DNA of 32,475 nt, taken from positions 1-32,475 of the forward strand of contig NZ_JAFEXF010000073.1 in NCBI RefSeq assembly GCF_016905445.1. Reading direction: 5' to 3'. The position numbers and the translations under genes were made by a program. Source of the stretch: Streptomyces sp. G44 (GTDB lineage: Bacteria > Actinomycetota > Actinomycetes > Streptomycetales > Streptomycetaceae). The notes below the pieces were generated by a model. That model was not told the DNA's origin and searched no databases. It saw only the letters and a list, made by a program, of their open reading frames with translations. Positions 23,301-31,950 of this stretch are shown piece after piece. Each line of letters opens with the position of its first letter. The first letter of the stretch is position 1.

Positions 23301-24704
23301 ATGGAAGACCGCTTCGACGTCGTCGTGCTCGGAGCAGGACCCGGCGGCTATGTGGCCGCCATCCGCGCCGCCCAGCTGGGCAAGCGGGTCGCGGTCGTCG
23401 AGGAGAAGTACTGGGGCGGTGTCTGCCTCAACGTCGGCTGCATCCCGACGAAGGCGCTGCTGCGCAACGCCGAGCTGGCCCACCTCTTCACGCACGAGCA
23501 GAAGACGTACGGCATCAAGGTCGACGGACAGGTGTCCTTCGACTACGGCCAGGCGTTCAGCCGCAGCCGCGCGGTCGCGGACGGCCGGGTCAAGGGCGTC
23601 CACTTCCTGATGAAGAAGAACGGCGTCACGGAGTTCGACGGGCGGGGCACGTTCCTGGACGCGAACACCCTTCAGGTGGCGAAGTCCGACGGCACGACGG
23701 CCACGATCGGCTTCGAGAACTGCATCATCGCCACGGGCGCGACGCCCCGGCTGCTGCCGGGCACGAGCCGCAGCGAGCGCGTGGTCACGTACGAGGAGCA
23801 GATCCTCGCCGATTCCCTGCCGCGCTCCATCGTCATCGCGGGCGCGGGCGCGATCGGCATCGAGTTCGCCTACGTGCTGCACAACTACGGCGTGAAGGTG
23901 ACGATCGTCGAGTTCCTCGACCGCGTGGCGCCCCTGGAGGACGCCGACGTGTCGAAGGAGCTGGCGAAGCAGTACCGCAAGCTCGGCATCGACGTGCTGA
24001 CCTCGACGCGCGTGGAGTCGATCGACGAGTCGGGCGAGCAGGTCCGGGTGACCGTCACGGGCAAGGACGGCAAGCAGCAGACGCTGGAGGCGGACAAGGT
24101 CCTCCAGGCCATCGGCTTCGCGCCGAACGTCACGGGCTTCGGCCTGGAGGCGACGGGTGTGGCGCTCACCGAGCGCGGCGCGATCGACGTCGACGGCCGC
24201 TGCCGGACGAACGTCCCGCACATCTACGCCATCGGTGACGTGACGGCGAAGCTGATGCTGGCGCACACCGCCGAGGCCATGGGCGTCGTCGCCGCCGAGA
24301 CCCTCGCGGACGCCGAGACGATGGAACTCGACTACCCGATGATCCCGCGCGCCACCTACTCGCAGCCGCAGATCGCGAGCTTCGGCTGGACGGAGGCGCA
24401 GGCCAAGGAGAAGGGCTTCGACGTCAAGGTCGCCAAGTTCCCGTTCCAGGCGAACGGCAAGGCGCACGGCCTCGGCGACACCGTCGGCTTCGTCAAGATC
24501 ATCAGTGACGCGAAGTACGGCGAGATCATCGGCGCCCACCTGATCGGCCCGGACGTGACGGAGCTGCTGCCCGAGCTCACCCTGGCCCAGCAGTGGGACC
24601 TCACCGTCCACGAGGTGGCGCGCAACGTCCACGCGCACCCGACGCTGGGCGAGGCCGTCAAGGAAGCGGTGCACGGCCTGGCCGGACACATGATCAACTT
24701 CTGA
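23301..24704 (+). CDS. lpdA: Dihydrolipoyl dehydrogenase (E3)
   Basis: The 467-residue flavoprotein has FAD-binding GAGPGGY (11-17), the redox disulfide Cys42/Cys47 in GGVCLNVGCIPTK, the NAD-binding GAGAIGIEFA, the second FAD motif YAIGDVT, and the His446-Glu451 active-site pair in HAHPTLGE. It reoxidises dihydrolipoyl groups of 2-oxoacid dehydrogenase complexes with NAD. No E1 or E2 genes are adjacent, so it serves complexes encoded elsewhere. AGAGAGGA precedes the ATG. Codon usage (many GTC/ATC/AAG) suggests a well-expressed housekeeping gene. Confidence 0.97.
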   Translation: MEDRFDVVVLGAGPGGYVAAIRAAQLGKRVAVVEEKYWGGVCLNVGCIPTKALLRNAELAHLFTHEQKTYGIKVDGQVSFDYGQAFSRSRAVADGRVKGVHFLMKKNGVTEFDGRGTFLDANTLQVAKSDGTTATIGFENCIIATGATPRLLPGTSRSERVVTYEEQILADSLPRSIVIAGAGAIGIEFAYVLHNYGVKVTIVEFLDRVAPLEDADVSKELAKQYRKLGIDVLTSTRVESIDESGEQVRVTVTGKDGKQQTLEADKVLQAIGFAPNVTGFGLEATGVALTERGAIDVDGRCRTNVPHIYAIGDVTAKLMLAHTAEAMGVVAAETLADAETMELDYPMIPRATYSQPQIASFGWTEAQAKEKGFDVKVAKFPFQANGKAHGLGDTVGFVKIISDAKYGEIIGAHLIGPDVTELLPELTLAQQWDLTVHEVARNVHAHPTLGEAVKEAVHGLAGHMINF

Positions 24705-24710
24705 CGGCGC

Positions 24711-24734
24711 CGGTACACGGGCCGGTACCCGGGC
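24711..24734. repeat. 12-bp tandem repeat just after lpdA
   Basis: CCGGTACACGGG (24711-24722) is followed directly by CCGGTACCCGGG (24723-24734), one mismatch. With the next CCGG and CCCGGG sequences the region can form GC-rich stems and may act as a terminator. Confidence 0.6.
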
Positions 24735-24880
24735 CGGGAGGGACCCGGGCAGGCCGGGGGGCGCCCCGCCGCGACACGAGTGACCGAATCCGAGTGGCTC
24801 AAGTGGCGGGGCCGCCCGCACCGGCCGATGCTGGGCGGAACACGTCTGTTGTGCCTCGGGGCGAGGAGAGGCAGTGGCCG

Positions 24881-27052
24881 ATGTTCTCTGGTCTGGGCCG
24901 ATGCGTGGTCCGCCGCCCTTGGTGGATCATCGTGGTGTGGGTGGTGGCGGCCGGCGCGGTGATCTCGCTGGCGCCGAAGCTCACCTCCAGCAGCGACGAG
25001 GCGAGTTTCCTTCCCGGCCATTACGAGTCGATCCGCGCGGCGGACGTCCAGGAGGAGAAGTTCCCGAAGCAGCGGAACGTCGGGGCCATCATCGTCTTCG
25101 AGCGGTCCGACGGCGGAAAGCTGACGGCCGCCGACTCCGCCGACGTGGTCCGCGTCTCCCAGGACCTCCAGGCGAAGAGGACCGAGGACGTGCAGGGCGT
25201 CGTCCCCGGCGAGGTGTCGCCCAACAAGCTGGTGCAGACGTCGGTCGTCGCGATGCCGAAGATCACCGACCCCGAGGACACCTCGCAGCAGGACGCGGTG
25301 GAGCAGCTGCGCGAAGACCTCAAGCCGGCGCTGGACGGCACGGACCTGTCGGCCGGGATCACCGGTTCCGCGGCCCAGGCCCTCGACGAGAGGGACGCCT
25401 CCGAGCGCGCCGGCATGCTCGTCGGGGTCGGCACGATCGCGATCATCGTCGTGCTGCTCCTGGTCATCTTCCGCAGCCCCATCATCGCGCTGCTGCCGGT
25501 CGTCCTCATCGGCCTGGTCTCGCCGATGGCGACCGGGCTGATCGCCTCCGCCAACGAGGCCTTCGACCTGAAGGCGGACTCCTCCATCCAGGAGCTGCTG
25601 ACCGTCGTCCTCTTCGGTGTCGGGACGGACTACATCCTGTTCCTGCTCTTCCGCTACCGGGAGGCGCTGCGGGCGGGCGAGGATCCCAGGGGCGCCATGG
25701 TGCACGCCGTGGAGCGGGTCGGCGAGGCCATCACGTCGGCGGCGGGCGCCGTCATCGTCGCCTTCGCCGCGCTCACGCTCTCCTCGCTCGGCATGCTGCG
25801 CTCGATGGGGCCCGCGCTCGCCATCGCCGTCTTCCTGACGCTGCTGGCCGGTCTCACGCTCGTGCCGGCCGTGGTGTCGCTGCTCGGCACCAAGGTGTTC
25901 TGGCCGTCGAAGTCCTGGCAGCGGGAGCCGCACGGCACCGGTTTCGCCCGCCTCGGCACGTCGATCGCCCGCAGGCCCGCCGTGTGGGCGGTGGTCTCGG
26001 CCCTGTTCATGGGCGCGCTGACGCTCGGCGCGCTCGGCTACAAGGCCAACTTCGACCTCGCCGGGTCCTCGCTGCCCGACGACAAGGAGTCGATGGTCGC
26101 CATGCGGGACCTGGAGAAGGGCTTCCCCGCCGGCTCCACCGACCCCACCTCCGTCTACCTCTCCTCGACCGGCGGCGAGCCGCTGACGCGGGCGCGGACC
26201 GCCGCCTTCCGCGAGCGGCTCGCCGCTGTCAGGGGCGTGGGCGAGGTCGCGGCGCCGCGCGTGAGCCCGGACGGCACGACAGCCTCGTATTCGGTGATCC
26301 TGGCCGACCCGCCCGCCTCCGACAAGGCGCTCTCCACCCTCAAGGACCGGCTGCGCCCCGCCGCCCATGACGCGGCGCCGGACGGCTCCGAGGCGCTGGT
26401 CGGCGGCACGACAGCGGTGTACGTCGACATCAACAAGGCCGTGGACCGCGACTATTCGGTCGTCTTCCCGGTGGCGGCCCTCGCGATCATGGTGATCCTC
26501 GGTCTGCTGCTGCGCAGCCTCGTGGCGCCCTGGTACCTCATGCTGTCGGTCGCGCTCGGCTTCGGCGCGACGCTCGGTGCCACCTCGCTGATCTTCCAGC
26601 AGCTCGGCGACCAGCCGGGGCTGATGTTCATGCTGCCGGTGATCATGTACTTGTTCGTGGTCGCGCTCGGCACCGACTACAACATCCTCATGGTGTCGCG
26701 CCTGCGCGAGGAGGCCCGTGAGGGCCGCGATCCCCACGACGCGGCCGGTACGGCGGTACGGCACTCGGGCCCGACGATCGGTTCGGCGGGCGTGATCCTC
26801 GCCGGTACGTTCGCGACACTGATGCTGGCGGGGAACTCGACACTCTCGCAGATGGGTTTCTCGCTCTCCTTCGGCATCGTCATCGCCGCGTTCGTCATGG
26901 CGGCGGTCTTCACGCCCGCCCTGACGGCCCTGATCGGGCATGCCGCCTGGTGGCCCGGCCACGGGGACCAGAAGCGGAACGGAGCCGGCGGGGCGGCCCC
27001 GCCGGGCCCGGAGGAGGAGGAGCGGGCGAGGCGCGCGCCGCGGACGGGGTGA
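24881..27052 (+). CDS. MMPL/RND-superfamily transporter (second copy)
   Basis: This 723-residue protein begins MFSGLGRCVVRRPWWIIVVWVV. It has two repeats of extracytoplasmic loop plus helix bundle, with proton-relay Asp-Tyr pairs in FGVGTDYILFLLFRYRE and VALGTDYNILMVSRLREE. Loop sequences differ clearly from the 968-3187 MMPL protein; this copy is closer to the ActII-3 / MmpL3-like group by its GTDY motifs. The C terminus is a Gly/Pro/Glu-rich cytoplasmic tail. GAGGAGAGG lies about 9 nt upstream of the ATG. Substrate unknown. Convergent with the MFS gene, 54 bp apart. Confidence 0.92.
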   Translation: MFSGLGRCVVRRPWWIIVVWVVAAGAVISLAPKLTSSSDEASFLPGHYESIRAADVQEEKFPKQRNVGAIIVFERSDGGKLTAADSADVVRVSQDLQAKRTEDVQGVVPGEVSPNKLVQTSVVAMPKITDPEDTSQQDAVEQLREDLKPALDGTDLSAGITGSAAQALDERDASERAGMLVGVGTIAIIVVLLLVIFRSPIIALLPVVLIGLVSPMATGLIASANEAFDLKADSSIQELLTVVLFGVGTDYILFLLFRYREALRAGEDPRGAMVHAVERVGEAITSAAGAVIVAFAALTLSSLGMLRSMGPALAIAVFLTLLAGLTLVPAVVSLLGTKVFWPSKSWQREPHGTGFARLGTSIARRPAVWAVVSALFMGALTLGALGYKANFDLAGSSLPDDKESMVAMRDLEKGFPAGSTDPTSVYLSSTGGEPLTRARTAAFRERLAAVRGVGEVAAPRVSPDGTTASYSVILADPPASDKALSTLKDRLRPAAHDAAPDGSEALVGGTTAVYVDINKAVDRDYSVVFPVAALAIMVILGLLLRSLVAPWYLMLSVALGFGATLGATSLIFQQLGDQPGLMFMLPVIMYLFVVALGTDYNILMVSRLREEAREGRDPHDAAGTAVRHSGPTIGSAGVILAGTFATLMLAGNSTLSQMGFSLSFGIVIAAFVMAAVFTPALTALIGHAAWWPGHGDQKRNGAGGAAPPGPEEEERARRAPRTG

Positions 27053-27106
27053 GGGAGCGATGCCGGGGGCGACGTCGGCCGCGGCGCCCCTCCGCCCACG
27101 CGCCCC

Positions 27107-28363
27107 TCAGCCCCGCGCCACCCCCGTGAGCGTCCCGCCCAGCGCCACGCACACCACGCCCGCCCCGACGACCACGCAGACCTCCGCCACGCCGAACCCC
27201 GCCGCCGCGGCCGTGACGGCGGCGGCGCCCAGCGGGCCGAGGGAGTAGTGCGTGGTCCAGAACGCGGCGGTGACCCGGCCCAGGAGGTGACTGGGCGTCA
27301 CTTCCTGGCGCAGGGACATCGAACAGATGCCCGTGACTCCGGTGGCGAGCAGCATGCCCGCCGAGAGCGCGCCGATGACCGGCACGCTCTCGGTCAGCCC
27401 GAAGCAGGCGACGGCCACCCCGCTCAACGCGGTGCCACCGATCCACGTGGCGCCGAAACCAAGGCTCTTGCGTACGCGGGTCACCATGAAGGAGGCGAGA
27501 AAGGTGCCGACGGTCCCCGCGCTCAGCACATAGCCCACGGTGTCGTCCCCGTGGCCGAGGTCCTCCTTCACGCGGAAGATGAGGACATCGGTCATGCCGT
27601 GCGTGAGAAAGATGAACAGGGACAGCAGTACGGTCAGCGGCCGCAGGACGGGATGTGCCCACAGGAAGCGGATGCCCGCGAGGAACTCGCCCCGGACGCC
27701 GATCCGTTGACCCCCCTCACCGTCGCCCCGCCTGCCGGAGGGCGACGCCGGCGTCGGCATCGGCTTCGGCACGGGCCGCAACTTGACCAGCAGCAGCCCC
27801 GCGGCGGAGAGGGCGAACGTCGCGGCGTCGACCCCGATGGCCGCGACCGGCCCGAACGCGGCGGTGACGAAGCCCGCCAGGGTCGGTCCGCCGACCGTCG
27901 CGACGGCGTACGACCCGGCCAGGTGGGCGTTGGCCCTGGTGATCTGGCCGGGTTCGACGATCGCGGGCACCACGGTCACGTACGCGACACGGAAGAGCAT
28001 CGCGAAGCCGCCGGCCAGGGGGACGACGGCGTAGATCAGCCACATGGGCGTCGCGAAGAGCCAGACCAGCGGAATCGACGCGTACGACAGGCACCGGGCC
28101 ACGTCGGTGACCATGAGGAGCGCCCGCCGGTCCACGCGGTCGGCGATCACCCCGGCGAAGAGCCCGGTGACGATCGAGGCGACGCCCGTCAGGCCGGTGA
28201 CCAGGCCCATCTGCACGACCGAGCCGGTGCTGTGCAGCACGAGCAGCGGAATCGCCACGAACGAGAAGGAGTCACCCAGGGCGGAGAGGGTCTGAAGGGC
28301 AAGGAACGCGCGGTAGTTGGGGTTGACCCAGAGGGAGTCCTTCGGGCGGTCGCGGTCGGTCAT
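27107..28363 (-). CDS. MFS transporter, EntS/MFS_3 type
   Basis: The 418-residue protein starts MTDRDRPKDSLWVNPNYRAF and has 12 predicted membrane segments. The first pair carries ALGDSFSFVAIPLLVL, and the inter-helix loop FAGVIADRVDRRALLMVTD is the MFS motif A of this family. A Pro/Gly-rich cytoplasmic loop at about 200-230 splits the halves. Such proteins export siderophores, macrolides or other small molecules. The ATG overlaps the TGA of the upstream LLM gene in an ATGA (28360-28363), so the two form a translationally coupled operon. Loss of the LLM reading frame upstream may reduce its expression. Confidence 0.93.
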   Translation of the reverse strand: MTDRDRPKDSLWVNPNYRAFLALQTLSALGDSFSFVAIPLLVLHSTGSVVQMGLVTGLTGVASIVTGLFAGVIADRVDRRALLMVTDVARCLSYASIPLVWLFATPMWLIYAVVPLAGGFAMLFRVAYVTVVPAIVEPGQITRANAHLAGSYAVATVGGPTLAGFVTAAFGPVAAIGVDAATFALSAAGLLLVKLRPVPKPMPTPASPSGRRGDGEGGQRIGVRGEFLAGIRFLWAHPVLRPLTVLLSLFIFLTHGMTDVLIFRVKEDLGHGDDTVGYVLSAGTVGTFLASFMVTRVRKSLGFGATWIGGTALSGVAVACFGLTESVPVIGALSAGMLLATGVTGICSMSLRQEVTPSHLLGRVTAAFWTTHYSLGPLGAAAVTAAAAGFGVAEVCVVVGAGVVCVALGGTLTGVARG

Positions 28364-29624
28364 CGACCCGCGGTCCCGGCACGTCCGGTGACCTGTGCGC
28401 GTTCGGCGGCCAGTGCGGCCAGTGCCTCGGTGACCGCCGTGCGGCCCGCCGCGCGGAACACAGCGGGATGCGCGTCGACTTCGTGCACCCACGCGCGGCG
28501 CACCCGCACGGCGCGGTCCTGCCCCGCGAGCCCTTCGCGCACGCCCTGCTCCAGGGCCTCGGCGAGATCGGCGGGAAGGGCGTCGTCGCCGAGGGGATCG
28601 ATGAAGGCGTACGCCCCCGTGACGCGCTCGACGTCGAGGGTGACGCGCGCCCGGCCGCCGCAGCCCGTCCGGCTTCCGGCGGTGGCGGTCCGGCGGACCG
28701 GCAGAACGGCACGCGCCGACTCCATGGCGCGGGCGGCGAGTTCGCACTGCGTACGCCAGTCGGTGCCGGGGAAGCTGAGGACGATCCGGCCGGCTCCCGC
28801 CCGCGCGAACTCCACCAGCTTCTCGGCGGCCCGTTCGGGCGTGCCCTCGACGAGCATGGCCGCGGCGCGCTCGGCGTCGATGCCGTAGCGGTACGCCACC
28901 CCGTCGCCCGGGCCCGCGCGGTGTTCCCCGCTGCCGGTGGCGTCGAGGACGGCCGGGAAGGCGACGCTCACCCAGGGGGCCGTGTCGTGGCTCTCGGCGG
29001 CCAGTGCGGACAGGCGCGGGATCATCCGGGCGGGATACGCGGGAGCGGCGAGGTTCGGGAACCAGCCGCCGTGTCGGATCGCGCGCCGCAGGTCGGCCTC
29101 GGACTCACCGCCGACCAGGAAGGGCGGCCACACCACTCGGGGCCGGAGGGTCGGCTCGGCGTCACCGACCCGCGTCGGGTATCCGGCCAGCAGGCTCCGC
29201 AGCTGTTCCAGCGCCCGGCCGGTCCGCTCGTCCCGCTCTTCGTACGGCACACCCGTCACCGCCCGGACAGGCGTGTCCACCAGGCCGCCGCGCCACTGCG
29301 CCCAGGCGCTGCCGCCCGTGTCGACCCCAAGCAACAGCCGTCCCTGGGACAGGTATGGGAGGCTCGCGAGCTGCTTCGGCCGCCGCGGTGACCACCCGCG
29401 TCAGGATCGGCCACGGCGTCCTCACCCTCCCCGTCCACCAGGTCGCCTCCCTCGCGGGTGACGGTGGCGTCCAGCGTCGGGGCGCGTCCCGTCAGGTGGT
29501 CGCTCGCCCACACGGACGCGAACCCCAGCTCCTCGGCCCGGCGCGCGGCCGCGGCGGACTCGGCGGCCTGCCCCTCCCCGTCCGCGTGCGGCAGCGGCAG
29601 GTACACCCCGACGTCGACAGCCAC
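28360..29624 (-). pseudogene. LLM-class flavin/F420-dependent oxidoreductase fused to an EF-G domain IV-like tail, broken by a small inversion
   Basis: From GTG 29624 the frame encodes VAVDVGVYLPLPHADGEG and AEELGFASVWASDHLTGRAPTLDATVT, the normal N terminus of a luciferase-like monooxygenase. It resumes at 29376 in another frame with KQLASLPYLSQGRLLLGVDTGG and continues through a standard C terminus. The piece between, 29377-29456, is inverted (separate entry). After the LLM domain the same frame adds about 95 residues, including VTGAYAFIDPLGDDALPAD, LEQGVREGL and WVHEVDAHPAVFRAAG. These match EF-G domain IV in order and spacing. An ATGA overlap couples it to the MFS gene. The gene cannot make an intact LLM protein as shown. 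Confidence 0.88.
29377..29456 (+). other. Micro-inversion of about 80 bp inside the LLM gene
   Basis: The + strand at 29379-29456 encodes AAAVTTRVRIGHGVLTLP then VHQVASLA. This is exactly the LLM segment missing from the - strand gene between ...LDATVT (ending 29457) and KQLASLPYLS (starting 29376). Re-inverting 29377-29456 restores the whole protein except for one missing base, consistent with a CTG (Leu) codon that lost its T. The - strand here reads as non-LLM Gly/Arg/Asp-rich sequence. There are no long inverted repeats exactly at the ends, only GC-rich microhomology. Confidence 0.85.
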
Positions 29625-29657
29625 GTACGCCCCCCACTCCCCCGTCAGCGCCGAACT

Positions 29658-29678
29658 GCCCGCGGGGCGTCCGCGGGC
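29658..29678 (-). other. Hairpin in the LLM-MFS leader
   Basis: GCCCGCGG (29658-29665) and CCGCGGGC (29671-29678) form a perfect 8-bp stem with a 5-nt loop, 34 nt upstream of the LLM GTG start. It may affect translation or be an operator. Confidence 0.5.
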
Positions 29679-29683
29679 CCGAA

Positions 29684-29717
29684 GGATCACGCTGGTTCAA
29701 GGGATCACGCTAGTTCA
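29684..29717. repeat. Two 16-bp direct repeats in the LLM-MFS promoter
   Basis: GGATCACGCTGGTTCA (29684-29699) and GGATCACGCTAGTTCA (29702-29717) differ at one base with an 18-bp period, 60-93 bp upstream of the LLM start. Position and conservation suggest an activator or repressor site. They also follow the pectinase gene's 3-prime end. Confidence 0.65.
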
Positions 29718-29765
29718 GGGGAACCGGTCAGGGATAGGCAGGGCGGCGTCCGATCCCGGCGGTGC

Positions 29766-31714
29766 TCAGCCGGCCGGCTTCCAGTCGCCGAGCCAGTCCG
29801 CCGTCTCCTGGGCGGCGGCCTGGGCGTCCGTCAGGTGCGGGCGGTCACCGCCGGCGGGTCCGGCGCCCGGTCCCTTGTTCCGGTACTCGGCGAACCGGTC
29901 GTCCTTCCAGGAGAAGCCGCCCATGTCGGTCCACGGAGCGGTCTTGACGGCCGCGCCGAGGGTGGTGTCGCGGACGGTGGTCTGCGGGTCGAGGCTCGCG
30001 TCGCCGCCCGCGTGCCAGGGGCGGCGCAGGTGGAAACTCCGGGCGGCGACCTCGCCGTCGACGGTCGAGCGGGTGATGAGAAAGCCCTTGCGTCCGGCCG
30101 GGGTGCCGGGCGCGGTGACGTACCCGGCCGAGGTGCCGTTCCAGCGCTTCTTCAGGGTGAGGACGGACCTGTCGATCACCGCCGTGGCGCGGCCGAAGAC
30201 GAAGTCGGTGTTGCCGATCACGTAGGAGTCGGTGAGGTGAACCCGGCCCGTCCTGTCCTTGGCGGCCGTGTCCAGGAGCAGCGTGTCCTGGTCGCCGCTG
30301 ATGATGAGGTCGTCCAGGCGGACCCGGTCGGCGGCGGTGCGCAGCGCCACCGCCTGATGGCCGTCGATCTGCTGGTTGCCCGCCTCGTCGAAGTCGTTGG
30401 CGAAGGTGAGATGGCGGGCCTGGAAGTCGTCCGCCTCCACGGCGACGGTCGCGCTGCCGCCGGTGCCGTACGTCCCGGAGCCGTCCGGCTTCGTCATTCC
30501 GGCGGCGTGGCCCTCGACGATGACGGTGTCCTTGCGGCTGCGGCCCGTGCCCTCGAACGTGACGTGGGGCTTGTTCGCCGGGATCTTGACCGTCTCGCGG
30601 TAGGTGCCGGGGGCGATGCGGATCACCACGCGCGAGGTGTTGCCCGCGGGGACGGCGTCGACGGCCTGCTGCACCCTGGTGAACTGTCCGCTGCCGTCCT
30701 TCGCCACCGTGAGGGTGCTCGCAGCGGCCCGGGAATCGGCCGTCGTCCCGATCGAACCGCGCGGCCCCGACCCGGACTTGAGGAGCGCCGGGACGTCGGC
30801 GGCCTTGTCGGGCGTGTACGTGTAGTACGCCTTCGGGTCGAACGCCGTGCCGCCGCTCTCGTTGCGGCCGCTGGTGCGGGAGAAGACGTTGCCGCGCTGG
30901 ACGAGGGCGGCGGTGGCGTCCTTGATGACAGGGTTGTTCACCCCCTCGAAGTAGCTGTTCTCCAGCACCCTCCTCGTCCTGCCGCGCGCGTAGTTGCCGT
31001 AGGACGAGGTGATGCGCGTGCCCGGGTCGTCCTGAAGGTAGTTGTTGTACAGGTGCGCGTGGGCGACGTCGTCGGTCGACGGGTTGCGCTGTTCCGTCTC
31101 CCGGAACCAGTTGTGATGGATCGTCAGGGCGGCGGTGGCGGCCCCGGTCCAGCCGATGCCGAAGGTGACGTGGTGCGCGCCGTCCATCTGGATGGCGTCC
31201 CAGTCGTGCTCCTTGTCGTTCCGGACGCCGTGGTACGAGTCCCGGATCGTGAGGTTGCGGACGATCACGTTGTGGACGCCCCGGCCGAGGAAGAACCCGC
31301 CGCCGACGATCTGCCCCGAGGTGCCGGCGCCCACGATCGTCTTGTCGGAGGCGACCTTGATCTCCTTGCCCTTGGGGTCCATCGAGATCGTCGCGGCCAC
31401 CACGATGACGTAGGGCTCGGCGGCGGTCGCGTACTTCTCCAGGTCGGCGAGGGTCCGAACGGTCACCGTCGTGCCGTCCCGCCCGCCGTACGTCCCCTGC
31501 TGCCCGAGCGCGTGGACCGAGGCGAAGCCGTCGGCCCTGTCCTTGGCCCAGGACGACGCGGCGGCCCCCTGGGCTGCGCGTCCTCACCGGACATCCCGAA
31601 GGCCGTGCCGTAGGCCATGGTCCCCGCGGCGGCCAGCGCCGGCAGGAGGCCTGCCAGCAGGGCCGTCCGCTTTCTGCGGTGCCGCGCCTTGCCGTGGCCG
31701 TGCAGCTTGCTCAT
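29766..31714 (-). pseudogene. Secreted pectate lyase (PL1)-pectinesterase (CE8) fusion with frameshift and lost lyase core
   Basis: ATG 31714 (GGGAAG upstream) starts a signal peptide, MSKLHGHGKARHRRKRTALLA-type. The frame is lost at about 31573-31582; the next frame continues ADGFASVHALGQQGTYGG and runs to 29766. The PL1 domain has TIVGAGTSGQIVGGGFFLG and VIVRNLTIRDSYHGV. DAIQMDGAHHV then joins directly to TFGIGWTG, skipping the roughly 37 residues that in PL1 proteins hold WIDHN and DGLID, with calcium ligands. The CE8 domain is complete: GHQAVAL, GDQDTLLL, GNTDFVFG and RRPW supply the catalytic Gln, Asp and Arg. So pectin demethylation could survive if translated; cleavage should not. Confidence 0.85.
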
Positions 31715-31822
31715 GCGTCGCTTCCCGTCTGTAAGTACGCGGGGCCCGTGCAGAGCAGTCGCCACGCGGCCGGAAAAGGTTGCCGACCCCGTCGACACCT
31801 CTCGCCAGGAAGCCGCCGCCGT

Positions 31823-31843
31823 CCCCCGATAGCATGCTGGGGG
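31823..31843. promoter_or_regulatory. Palindromic element between divergent pectinase and YCII genes
   Basis: CCCCC (31823-31827) and GGGGG (31839-31843) flank the perfect palindrome AGCATGCT (31831-31838). Located in the 236-bp divergent region, it may be an operator or start-region hairpin. The bound regulator is unknown. Confidence 0.35.
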
Positions 31844-31950
31844 CGGCCGGTTCCGCCGCGCTGCCGAGTTGTCGAGAACGCGCCGCCCGCTCCGACGCCC
31901 CCTGGGAGAGTCGCCCAAGAGGGGTGACGGCGCAGTCGAGGAGCGAAGTC

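Noticed and set aside
24356..26962. 868-codon open frame opposite lpdA and the second MMPL gene
   Set aside because: Crosses two real genes and an intergenic region and has no recognisable domain.
29357..29460. Phase-variable invertible switch with flanking inverted repeats
   Set aside because: Short inverted repeats exist (GGGAGGC at 29357/GCCTCCC at 29445; CACCCGCG at 29393/CGCGGGTG at 29453), but none coincides with the inversion endpoints, and no invertase gene is nearby.
29004..31613. 869-codon open frame on the + strand across the LLM and pectinase genes
   Set aside because: Shadow frame, except that it reads through the genuinely inverted 80 bp, which is reported separately.
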